DNA of 25,899 bases from Bacteroidota bacterium (GTDB lineage Bacteria; Bacteroidota; Bacteroidia; Bacteroidales; UBA1715): the NCBI GenBank assembly GCA_029266015.1, contig JAJUFK010000003.1, positions 1 to 25,899 on the forward strand, written 5' to 3'. The position numbers were made by a program, and so were the translations under genes. Within the stretch, counting starts at the first letter, position 1. Each line of letters opens with the position of its first letter. The notes below the pieces were generated by a model. It saw only the letters and a list, made by a program, of their open reading frames with translations. It was not told the origin of the DNA and did not search any database. Shown in pieces: positions 9,301 to 16,630 of the stretch.

Positions 9301-11132
9301 CTGGTCCCGGTTCCCGAAGAAATCAAAGGATCATCAACATGTTCAAAAATTACACTTATATAATCCCAAAACGGCGTAACTATAAGGCTATCTATAGCAT
9401 TTACATATTGAAATTTTAAAATATCAGAAGCACACAATATGGTATCGGGAAATACCAAATCACCTTTACCTATGTGCCCTACACGAACAATTTCATATTT
9501 TTCTTTGGTTGTATCAATATATTCACACCCTCTGTTCGTAGTAATTTTAACAACAGCAGGATACACTCCTCGTTTGGTATATGTACGCGAAACCGGACCA
9601 TCTGCTGTAATTTCAAATATGCCATTATTATCTAAATCCCACTCTGTTTTTTTTACAAAATCACTTATAGTATTATATGTTACCGTTTTGTTAAAATCAA
9701 CCGTAAGCGGCACACAACCCTCAATAGGCGAAGAAATAGGAACAATTGAAACTTTTGGTACTGCAATTTCCACATTTTTTTGTTTGCTCAATGATGTTTT
9801 ACATCCATTGGGTGAAGTAGCAATTAATGAATCAGAATAAAAGCCTTCATTCAAAAATGTAAATTGTACCGGATTGCCTGTATAGGGATTTTTATCGATA
9901 AACCATTGGTATGTTGTATTTGGTATATTACTTTGTGCCGTATAATTTACAGTAAATGGCAATTTACATGAAAATGTATCGGTAGGTGAGTATGTAACTT
10001 GCAGCACATTCTCAATTTCATAATTTTTTGTAACCGATTTACTGCAAGCAGCAGTAGTTGCTGTCAGTTTAATTTGAGCAAAACCACCTGCAGCATGTGT
10101 TGTACTATATGTAGGATTTTGTGAATCTATAGTCCCATTATTTTGAAAATCCCACTCATACTTTGTAACAGGCAAGGTAGAAGAACCATTGTTTACCATT
10201 GAAAAATTCACAGTTCCCGGGCATGCTTTATTAGAAGAGGTAAGTGTTTTAATGCCATCGCTTATAACTATATCGGGTTTAAAATCTTCTAATCGTACCG
10301 CAACCATTGATATGCCTTCGCAGCCATTTGTAGTCATAACTCTCAGAGCTGCATAGTATATGCCGTAGCCATTATAGGTATGCGAAACCTGATTTTGTGT
10401 TGACTGAGTTCCATCGCCAAATTCCCACCGAAACGATTGAATATTTGTGCCTTGTGTCGTATTTTGAAATTGCACGGTAAGTGTTTCATCGCATACACTT
10501 TTAGGATTAGATGATGTAAACGTTGCATTTGGAAATTCATCAACTGTTTGCACGGTAATATTTCGTCGTTCACGATTGGTACAACCGTTAGCATCTTGCA
10601 CCGCAACAAACACAGTATGGGTACCTGCATATGAAAATGCATGAGGCGGTGGAACTTTGCCATCATAACTTGTACCGTCAGAAATTATCCACATATATGA
10701 TGATATAGGAGCATCAGATTCTTCGGAAACAACCGAGAATTGGAAATTTTTATAAATACAATCAGATTGTTTATCACTCTGAATTACTACATCGGGGTCG
10801 CGAAAAGCTGTAATATAATCTGTTTTTGTAACAGTGCTAACCAATTGCTGTTCGAGGGTATATACTTTCATTGTAATAGTATACTTACCGGGTTTTATAT
10901 ATGTGTTTTCTACATTTGTAATTTCAGTCGAAAATTTTGCAGGCTCAACTGTCCATTCATAATTATAATTGTTGCGATATGCTATATCGGTAGTGTTGGT
11001 AAAAGTAACTTGCAATGGGGTGCAACCTTGGGTTTTTGATGCAATAAAATCAAAAGTTTGAGCATATATGCTTATAGGCAGTCCAATATATAATAAAATT
11101 ATTTTAAGTATTGTGCTTTGTATGTTGGTCAT
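6315..11132 (-). CDS. Giant PKD-repeat surface protein with T9SS type B sorting domain
   Basis: The 1605-residue protein starts with a signal peptide (residues 1 to about 24, ending ISIYAQ). Six PKD-like modules of about 85 residues follow, from about 26 to 545. WEFGDGTQ near 236 is the best match to the W-x-F-G-D-G core. A middle stretch (about 546-890) has no clear PKD core. More modules follow, with WDFGNG near 912, WDFGDG near 1000, WEFGDG near 1187 and WDFGDG near 1277. The last 90 residues (QAFTPNNDGENDF, VKIYNRWGQLVFES, YKGWDGTYKG) are the CHU_C/T9SS type B sorting domain, as in SprB-like adhesins. The protein should be exported by T9SS and displayed on the surface as an adhesin or filament. 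Most modules contain paired cysteines, often in NGC. It is divergent from a SprF-family gene, as expected for an adhesin with its outer-membrane partner. Confidence 0.92.
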   Translation of the reverse strand: MTNIQSTILKIILLYIGLPISIYAQTFDFIASKTQGCTPLQVTFTNTTDIAYRNNYNYEWTVEPAKFSTEITNVENTYIKPGKYTITMKVYTLEQQLVSTVTKTDYITAFRDPDVVIQSDKQSDCIYKNFQFSVVSEESDAPISSYMWIISDGTSYDGKVPPPHAFSYAGTHTVFVAVQDANGCTNRERRNITVQTVDEFPNATFTSSNPKSVCDETLTVQFQNTTQGTNIQSFRWEFGDGTQSTQNQVSHTYNGYGIYYAALRVMTTNGCEGISMVAVRLEDFKPDIVISDGIKTLTSSNKACPGTVNFSMVNNGSSTLPVTKYEWDFQNNGTIDSQNPTYSTTHAAGGFAQIKLTATTAACSKSVTKNYEIENVLQVTYSPTDTFSCKLPFTVNYTAQSNIPNTTYQWFIDKNPYTGNPVQFTFLNEGFYSDSLIATSPNGCKTSLSKQKNVEIAVPKVSIVPISSPIEGCVPLTVDFNKTVTYNTISDFVKKTEWDLDNNGIFEITADGPVSRTYTKRGVYPAVVKITTNRGCEYIDTTKEKYEIVRVGHIGKGDLVFPDTILCASDILKFQYVNAIDSLIVTPFWDYISVIFEHVDDPLISSGTGTSPMNYNLSAMFRDTVGEYSVKFQLNDHGCRKSYTDVDSSQCVVNYQLIGGDLVPIDTVCPPTRIFVKGPILQLTSTPKDCNDNYNYSYYLTKMINVDTTKSGEYIEWYIQKFNGLGHPISPKKLIAYNSDSIHINYDNDTLGRGNYMISVYAYNNNEDCVNGIKCNCIDSVFYTTQVTDIKTVYTLQKSTVCVGDTAQFIKHPQSQDIESASWLYTRDSIFQHQIFPNIENDTLFYIFNKRDISEVIVVGQDMYGCTDTARIPVKVYQPQANFFADIVSDCLPFQTQFTDSTLHDTTIVARIWDFGNGFTQSGNDSITTTVYAQAGLTSPKLTVIDILGCSNVITRDKYIKPVVPNSIFVVQHPKLCLNHEAAFIRNTSDPNYDNNIHKYSWDFGDGSTYDGTLLDTTKHTYTQVTGITPYTVNLTAYSMSPEGNECMSSTTQTIDVKDFNPTIDTIGIDKCKEPGQKFLVFIDKTKYSKYSTVAWYKEDGDVRKLISTNKYSFQVATFDNYGDQKLILYTTSNYYGCELDSVIMDIEVPGYEAEFVADKYDVCVREDVTFTLTKQLNIDKYVSYWEFGDGNADYANIPQTTHSYTTLPGVLDNKFKVQFIVNAPNCKPRDIYKKVTIYPVLAEFDRGVQDADTIGCAPFTVTFYNKSAGLTASNFIWDFGDGTTSTEKNPTHTFNTTNSVYSVNLSITNNVCPDNNTKPISTHPLANVVITADTTLCYGEQTTISASGDFSAITWSPASQITNVNSATTQYIPKKSGYIFANLQTNYGCTSSDSVFVYVQQYPRYQGAPDSLLLFYKTPTVLELAKQPDSRIIAGQLYNVNNTPVQGVAYSWNPSTYLSCDNCISPNIDLQCGKPSYPSCIDFPEYIDYTVHMVDSLGCFEADTTIRFHIIIETKAALPQAFTPNNDGENDFAFVRGWGIKEFLEVKIYNRWGQLVFESNDLYKGWDGTYKGEPQAMDTYAYTIRIINTESKEEFIKGYITLLR

Positions 11133-11146
11133 TTTATGTAATTTTG
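11117..11146 (+). promoter_or_regulatory. Possible promoter of the SprF/OmpA operon
   Basis: TTTG (11117-11120) and TAATTTTG (11139-11146) match the Bacteroidota -33 and -7 elements (TTTG, TAnnTTTG) with an 18-base spacer, slightly short. It lies across the start of the divergent PKD gene and would give a leader of roughly 70 bases. Such motifs occur by chance in AT-rich DNA. Confidence 0.33.
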
Positions 11147-11155
11147 AATCGCAAA

Positions 11156-11163
11156 CAAATATA
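11156..11163 (-). promoter_or_regulatory. Possible -7 element of the PKD-repeat gene
   Basis: Read on the minus strand this is TATATTTG, a perfect TAnnTTTG -7 element 24 bases before the ATG at 11132. The only TTG upstream is 23 bases away, so the -33 element is weak. Confidence 0.35.
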
Positions 11164-11220
11164 CAATTTTATTTATTTACCGCATGCAACTAATTCTTTG
11201 CTTTTTATGTCTATAAAAAA

Positions 11221-12246
11221 ATGTTAAACATGAAAATCATACGATTTATATTTTGTTTTATAATGACTCTTTTTACCTATGAAATGGTTGCACAGGATAT
11301 TCATTTTTCTCAATTTTATGCAAGCCCTCTTACCTTAAACCCTGCTCAAACAGGTTGGTACAAAGGAGATATAAGAATAAGAGGAAATTATCGTACACAA
11401 TGGAAAGCTATCGATAATAAACCATACTCAACCATTGGTTTTGGACTAGAAAAACAATTTCATTATTTTTCAAACACATATAGTTTTGGAATTGTTGCCA
11501 TAAATGATGAAACCGGTTATGTAGGCCTCGTTTCAAATAAAATACTCATTTCAGGAGCATTTTCAAAAAAAATTAACGGACACAAACTTTCGGGAGGTAT
11601 TCAAACAGGTATTGTTTACAAAAGCACCAATGTAATACGCTATACATTTGACGATCAATTTGATATAGGAGGCGATAATGTATTCAATCCACAACTGCCA
11701 ACCGCCGAAGTTCCCGGCGAACCAATCTTGTATGGTATAGCAAATATAGGAGCTATGTGGAGCAAACGACTTTCAAATACAATAGAACCTGAATTTGGTG
11801 TTTCTATTTATAATTTGAATACTCCCAGGGAATCATTTTACGGATTAGATTTAAAGGAAGCCGATTTGCCAATACGTGCTGCACTATATGGTGGCGGAAA
11901 ATTTTCGGCAACATCAAAAATAAATATCAATCCCCATATTTTATATATGACCCAAAAAAAAGCTGCCGAATTTTTGATTGGTGGTGAAGTAGAATATGTA
12001 TTCACAAAAGATATAAAACCATATATAGGAACAAGTATACGATATGGACTTTCAAGAAATTTTGATGCTTCTTCATGGATAGGCGGTGTACAAATGAAAA
12101 ACTTGCGTATGGGTATAAGTTATGATATAAATATTTCAACATTGCAGCAAGCTACAAACAACAGAGGAGCTTTTGAATTTTCGCTTATATATATTACGCC
12201 AAGTGTTCAATCCACATTTATTAAAATTCCTTGTGACAGGTTATAA
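11221..12246 (+). CDS. PorP/SprF family outer-membrane protein
   Basis: The 341-residue protein has a signal peptide ending near EMVAQ, then QDIHFSQFYASPLTLNPAQT, the diagnostic N-terminus of the PorP/SprF family. The rest alternates short polar and aromatic strands consistent with an outer-membrane beta-barrel. In Flavobacterium, SprF is needed for surface delivery of the SprB adhesin. PorP is an outer-membrane T9SS component in Porphyromonas. Here the gene is next to a SprB-like protein with a type B sorting domain, so a role as dedicated partner or anchor for that protein is likely. ATG at 11221 and ATG at 11230 are both possible starts; the second gives MKIIRF, a more usual signal peptide start. 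The next gene begins three bases after the stop, indicating an operon. Confidence 0.9.
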   Translation: MLNMKIIRFIFCFIMTLFTYEMVAQDIHFSQFYASPLTLNPAQTGWYKGDIRIRGNYRTQWKAIDNKPYSTIGFGLEKQFHYFSNTYSFGIVAINDETGYVGLVSNKILISGAFSKKINGHKLSGGIQTGIVYKSTNVIRYTFDDQFDIGGDNVFNPQLPTAEVPGEPILYGIANIGAMWSKRLSNTIEPEFGVSIYNLNTPRESFYGLDLKEADLPIRAALYGGGKFSATSKININPHILYMTQKKAAEFLIGGEVEYVFTKDIKPYIGTSIRYGLSRNFDASSWIGGVQMKNLRMGISYDINISTLQQATNNRGAFEFSLIYITPSVQSTFIKIPCDRL

Positions 12247-12249
12247 CCC

Positions 12250-14364
12250 ATGAATAAAATTATTTATTCCATATTATTATTTGTTTGTATTCACACAGCT
12301 ACATTTGCTCAACAACAAAATTTACAACAAATTCCTGCAAATAAACTCAAAGCTATGGGTAAAGCGTCGCTTCAATTAGGCGACACATATTCTGCAATTG
12401 ACTATTTTGAAGCATATTGTCAAAAAAAGGTGGACTATGAAATTATGTATCTTCTTGCCGATTGTTATAGACTTGCTCGTAATTATCAGGAAGCTAAAAA
12501 ATGGTATGAGAAGTCTTATAAAGCAAAACCTTCCAAAAATGTGTTAGCACTCTATTATTATGCTTGTATGCTCAAAACCGAGCAAAAGTATGATGAAGCA
12601 GGTCGTCAATTTAAAGCGTTCAGAAAACAATATGACGGCAGTAAATCTGAAATAGATTTTAAACGACTTGCAGCCTATCAAATTATAGCATGCGATACTG
12701 CCAAACATATAATAGATTCGGCTCTTTCTGTTGAAATAACCCATATAAACGGTTCTATAAACAAAGCTTCAATTGAATTTGCACCTCAATTCTTAAATGA
12801 TTCAACTATTTTATACGCATCGTTACGAACCGACACTGCAGTATATAGTGTTCTTGATGGTGAAAACTCACATGTGCCGGTACGTCAATTTTATACAGCA
12901 CGTTTCAAAAACAATGAATGGAATTATGTTGGAGAATGGGAAAATAAAACGCTTAATCCCGATAAACAAAATATAGGTAATGGAGTGTTTTCTGTAGATG
13001 GCAAACGATTTTATTTTACTCGTTGCGAACAAAACTGGAAATTTGAAACTATATGTAAACTCTATGTAAGCAACAAACAAGGTTCAAAATGGGGAGAACC
13101 ACAATTATTGCCTGAAATAATTAACGCAAAAAATGTAACCAATACACAACCTGCTGTTGGAACCGAATCAAAAAATGGTGATGAAGTATTGTATTTTGTA
13201 AGTAACCGCCCCGGAGGCAAAGGCGGATATGATATATGGTTTAGCATATACAATCCGCGTAAAAAGCTGTGGCGAGAACCCAAAAATTGCGGGAATAAAA
13301 TAAATTCAGCCGGCGATGAGCTCACCCCTTTTTATGATAATAAAACTCGAACTCTCTACTTTAGCTCTAACAGTTGGCCCGGATTAGGCGAACTTGACAT
13401 TTTCAGTAGTATAGGCGAGATGGGTAAATTTAATCCTGCCGAAAATATTGGCTACCCAATTAACTCACCATTTGATGATTTATACTATGTACTACATCAT
13501 GATGGTAAAAAAGGATTTTTTACATCAAACCGCCCCGGAACAGTTTCATATTCGCACCCAACCTGTTGCGATGATTTATTTTCTTTTAATTATTTAGGAG
13601 TAATAAATGTAGCTGTTACAGGTAAAGTATTTGAAGTATATAATAAAAAAATACATGATATTTTAAAATCTCAAATTGAAACAAAAAATACTATAGCAAT
13701 TGATACAATACAAAAAAAATATATTGAAGGTTCAATTGTCACACTCTACTTGCATGATAAAACAAATAAAGAACGAACATTGTTGCAAAAAGATTCAACT
13801 ACAAAAGAAGGACAATACTTTTTTGATTTGAAAGTAAACAAAGATTATATTTTGGAATTCCAAAGCAATAAAATACCACCTACTACTCTGGAATTTACAA
13901 CTAAAGGAATTACAAAATCCGATACACTTGTAATACATGACGTAGGAATTGAATATTTATCGAATAAAGAGCCATTTATTATAAAAAATATTTATTATGA
14001 TTTTGATAAATATAAGTTACGTCCAGAATCACAAAAAATCATAGATTCAACATTATTAGTTATTCTTCGTGAAGCTCCGGATATTATTATAGAATTGAGC
14101 AGTCATACCGATAGTAAAGGTGATGATGCATACAATATAGAATTATCGCAAAAACGAGCAGAAAGTGTTATAAATTATCTTATAAAAAAAGGAATTGATA
14201 AAAATCGTTTAGTTGCTAAAGGATATGGAGAAACACGCCCAATAGCACCTAACGAAAATCCTGATGGTTCTGATAATCCTGAAGGCCGCCAAAAAAACAG
14301 ACGTACTGAATTTAGAATTATTGGTAATTTAAGTCAATATTCAGAGATAATTTATGAGGAATAA
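12250..14364 (+). CDS. OmpA family protein, PorE-like (TPR, propeller, CRD, OmpA domain)
   Basis: The 704-residue protein has a signal peptide (ending near TATFAQ). A TPR region follows at about 35-140 (YLLADCYRLARNYQEAKKWY). A PD40/WD40-like propeller spans about 160-440, with blades such as VLYFVSNRPGGKGGYDIWF and LYFSSNSWPGLGELDIF. A carboxypeptidase-regulatory-like fold follows at about 450-560. The C-terminal OmpA-like peptidoglycan-binding domain starts at about 578 with NIYYDFDKYKLRPES. The binding-site motifs SSHTDSKGDDAYN and LSQKRA are intact. This domain order is that of PorE, a T9SS component that tethers the outer-membrane machinery to peptidoglycan. The gene follows the SprF-like gene directly. 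It probably anchors the SprF/PKD complex to the cell wall; whether it is the core PorE or a module-specific paralogue is undecided. Confidence 0.87.
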   Translation: MNKIIYSILLFVCIHTATFAQQQNLQQIPANKLKAMGKASLQLGDTYSAIDYFEAYCQKKVDYEIMYLLADCYRLARNYQEAKKWYEKSYKAKPSKNVLALYYYACMLKTEQKYDEAGRQFKAFRKQYDGSKSEIDFKRLAAYQIIACDTAKHIIDSALSVEITHINGSINKASIEFAPQFLNDSTILYASLRTDTAVYSVLDGENSHVPVRQFYTARFKNNEWNYVGEWENKTLNPDKQNIGNGVFSVDGKRFYFTRCEQNWKFETICKLYVSNKQGSKWGEPQLLPEIINAKNVTNTQPAVGTESKNGDEVLYFVSNRPGGKGGYDIWFSIYNPRKKLWREPKNCGNKINSAGDELTPFYDNKTRTLYFSSNSWPGLGELDIFSSIGEMGKFNPAENIGYPINSPFDDLYYVLHHDGKKGFFTSNRPGTVSYSHPTCCDDLFSFNYLGVINVAVTGKVFEVYNKKIHDILKSQIETKNTIAIDTIQKKYIEGSIVTLYLHDKTNKERTLLQKDSTTKEGQYFFDLKVNKDYILEFQSNKIPPTTLEFTTKGITKSDTLVIHDVGIEYLSNKEPFIIKNIYYDFDKYKLRPESQKIIDSTLLVILREAPDIIIELSSHTDSKGDDAYNIELSQKRAESVINYLIKKGIDKNRLVAKGYGETRPIAPNENPDGSDNPEGRQKNRRTEFRIIGNLSQYSEIIYEE

Positions 14365-14394
14365 ACAGCTAAAATGTAGTTTATTGTAAAATAT

Positions 14395-14426
14395 TTTGTT
14401 TTTATTGGTAACTCTTAGTATATTTG
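14395..14426 (+). promoter_or_regulatory. Likely promoter of the second OmpA-family gene
   Basis: TTTG (14395-14398) and TATATTTG (14419-14426) match the Bacteroidota -33/-7 consensus with a 20-base spacer. Transcription would start near 14433, leaving a leader of about 40 bases before the ATG at 14474. Confidence 0.5.
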
Positions 14427-14473
14427 AGCCGTATAAACATTCTCAAAGGCGTTATTATTTAAATTGATATAAT

Positions 14474-16564
14474 ATGGTACGTAAATATTTACTTTCGTGT
14501 TTGTTGCTAATTTTTTTAGGAGCATATTCACTACAAGCTCAAGAAGATTTATCGGTATATAGCACCGGAAAATTAAAAAAATTAGGAATAAAAGCTCTTC
14601 AAGATAAAGAACCGTATAAAGCAATACGATACTTTGAAGAATATTTAAAAATTAAAGAAGATCCTGCTATCATGTACCAATTAGCAGAAAGTTATCGTTT
14701 TGCACGTAATTATCCGTTTGCACAATATTGGTATGACAAAGCATATAAAACAAGTCCAAAAAAGAATGGTAAAGCTTTATACTACTATGCTACAATGCTT
14801 AAAACAAGCCAAATGTATGATGAAGCCGAAACGCAATTCAAAACATTCAAAAAAGAATATGTTGATTACGATGATTCTGAGATTTATCAAAAAATCACAA
14901 AAAATCAAATCATTTCATGCGATTCTGCCACAAGCATGATAAAAAAACCTGTTCAAGCTCGTATCACTCATTTAGGAGTTTCTATAAATACTGAGGCAAT
15001 GGAATATATGCCTATTTTATTATCAAATACATCAATGGTTTTTGCAGTTGAACCTTTTGATACTGTAAGTTCAAGCGATGCAATAAAAGCTCCTGCATTA
15101 TATGGTGCAAACAAAAGCGGTTTTAATTGGGTAAATTCTGGTGAATGGGATTTAAAAGCTGAAAATTCCTCGCCTATAGGTATGTATCATGGCGCATTTT
15201 CTCCTGATTTTCAACGTTTTTATTTTACAAAATGTGAAAAAGTTAAAAAAATGGGAGTAATTTGTAAAATCTATATGTCAAAAAATTCATTTGGTGTATG
15301 GCAAGCTCCCGAAGAATTACCTGAAATAGTAAACGGTAAAGGATTTTCAAACATTCAGGTTGCCGTAGGTAATGAATCCAAAAAAAATGATGAAGTTCTC
15401 TATTTTGTTTCAAACAGACCTGGCGGACAAGGTGGTTTAGATATATGGTTTACTATATTTATGCCTAAAAAGAACGAATGGCGTGAACCTAAAAATTGTG
15501 GAAATAAAATGAATACTGCCGGTGATGAAATGTCACCATATTATGATGTTGTATCACGTACTATGTATTATAGTTCTACCGGCCATGCAGGTTTAGGTGA
15601 GTTTGACATATTTAAAACAAATGGAGAACTTGGTAAATGGACTCCTGCAGAAAATATGGGATATCCAATAAACTCACCCTATGATGACTATTATTTTGTA
15701 CTTGCTTCTGATGCAAAATCAGGAATTTTCGCCTCAAATCGTCCCGGTGGCGTAGTTGCAGGTCATGAAACTTGTTGTGATGATTTATACGAAGTAAGTT
15801 TTGAAAATGTATTTGAAATTCCAGTTACAGGTAGAGTTTTTGAAGTTGAAGATAAAGAAATTAAAAAACTTATCAATAAAAACTTCCAAACAGAAGGTAT
15901 GGAAGCTAAAAAAGATACCGATGAAATTCGTTTTATTCCCGGTAGTACAGTTTCACTATTTATTGGCAATACCAATGATAAAGTATTTGTGTCAAAAACA
16001 GAAACAAACGAAAAAGGTGCATATTTGTTTAAAGTAGAGCCGGGCAAAAATTATGTACTACAATTTGAAAACGTTAAAACCGGACGTGCTTTCATCCCTT
16101 TCACAACTAAAGGTATTGACAAACCCGACACTATTAAAATTCGTGATTATGGTATTAACTTCATAAGTAAACAATCAATGGTAATGAAAAATATTTACTA
16201 TGAATACGGTAAATACAAACTTACCAAAGAACAAAAAGCTGCTATTGATTCTTCTATAATTTCACTTATGAAACAAGCTCCAGAAATTGTAATTGAATTA
16301 AGCAGTCATACTGATAATCAAGGTAGTGAAGAGTTTAACCTAAAATTATCACAAAAACGTGCTGATGAAATTGTTGCATATATGATAAAACAAGGAATTG
16401 AACCAAATCGTGTTTCAGGTAAAGGATATGGATTCAGCATGCCTGTTGCAAAGAATACTAACGATGATGGTTCTGATAATCCTGAAGGTAGAGCAAAAAA
16501 CAGACGTACTGAATTTAAAATAGTAGGTTCTGTTCAAGAAATGAATGAAGTAATTTATGAATAA
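14474..16564 (+). CDS. OmpA family protein, PorE-like, paralogue of the preceding gene
   Basis: The 696-residue protein has the same architecture as its upstream neighbour and is clearly its paralogue. It has a signal peptide ending near YSLQAQ and a TPR region (YQLAESYRFARNYPFAQYWY). The propeller blades include VLYFVSNRPGGQGGLDIWF, and both paralogues share a CCDD motif. A CRD-like fold leads to an OmpA domain ending in KNRRTEFKIVGSV. The peptidoglycan-binding motifs (SSHTDNQGSEEFN, LSQKRA) are intact. The opening strand motif reads YYEYGKYKL in place of YYDFDKYKL. A 109-base gap with its own likely promoter separates the genes, and a terminator follows, so this copy can be expressed independently. 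It is probably a periplasmic protein bridging an outer-membrane assembly and peptidoglycan. Confidence 0.87.
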   Translation: MVRKYLLSCLLLIFLGAYSLQAQEDLSVYSTGKLKKLGIKALQDKEPYKAIRYFEEYLKIKEDPAIMYQLAESYRFARNYPFAQYWYDKAYKTSPKKNGKALYYYATMLKTSQMYDEAETQFKTFKKEYVDYDDSEIYQKITKNQIISCDSATSMIKKPVQARITHLGVSINTEAMEYMPILLSNTSMVFAVEPFDTVSSSDAIKAPALYGANKSGFNWVNSGEWDLKAENSSPIGMYHGAFSPDFQRFYFTKCEKVKKMGVICKIYMSKNSFGVWQAPEELPEIVNGKGFSNIQVAVGNESKKNDEVLYFVSNRPGGQGGLDIWFTIFMPKKNEWREPKNCGNKMNTAGDEMSPYYDVVSRTMYYSSTGHAGLGEFDIFKTNGELGKWTPAENMGYPINSPYDDYYFVLASDAKSGIFASNRPGGVVAGHETCCDDLYEVSFENVFEIPVTGRVFEVEDKEIKKLINKNFQTEGMEAKKDTDEIRFIPGSTVSLFIGNTNDKVFVSKTETNEKGAYLFKVEPGKNYVLQFENVKTGRAFIPFTTKGIDKPDTIKIRDYGINFISKQSMVMKNIYYEYGKYKLTKEQKAAIDSSIISLMKQAPEIVIELSSHTDNQGSEEFNLKLSQKRADEIVAYMIKQGIEPNRVSGKGYGFSMPVAKNTNDDGSDNPEGRAKNRRTEFKIVGSVQEMNEVIYE

Positions 16565-16586
16565 TAATTAAACAAAATAACGTCTA

Positions 16587-16620
16587 AAACCTACATAATA
16601 CTAATTGTGTAGGTTTTTTT
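16587..16620 (+). terminator. Rho-independent terminator after the OmpA-family genes
   Basis: The perfect 9-base arms AAACCTACA (16587-16595) and TGTAGGTTT (16608-16616) enclose a 12-base loop and run straight into a T-tract. It sits 22 bases after the second OmpA-family stop and ends only about 10 bases before the next start codon. Confidence 0.85.
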
Positions 16621-16630
16621 ATTTTCTCTC

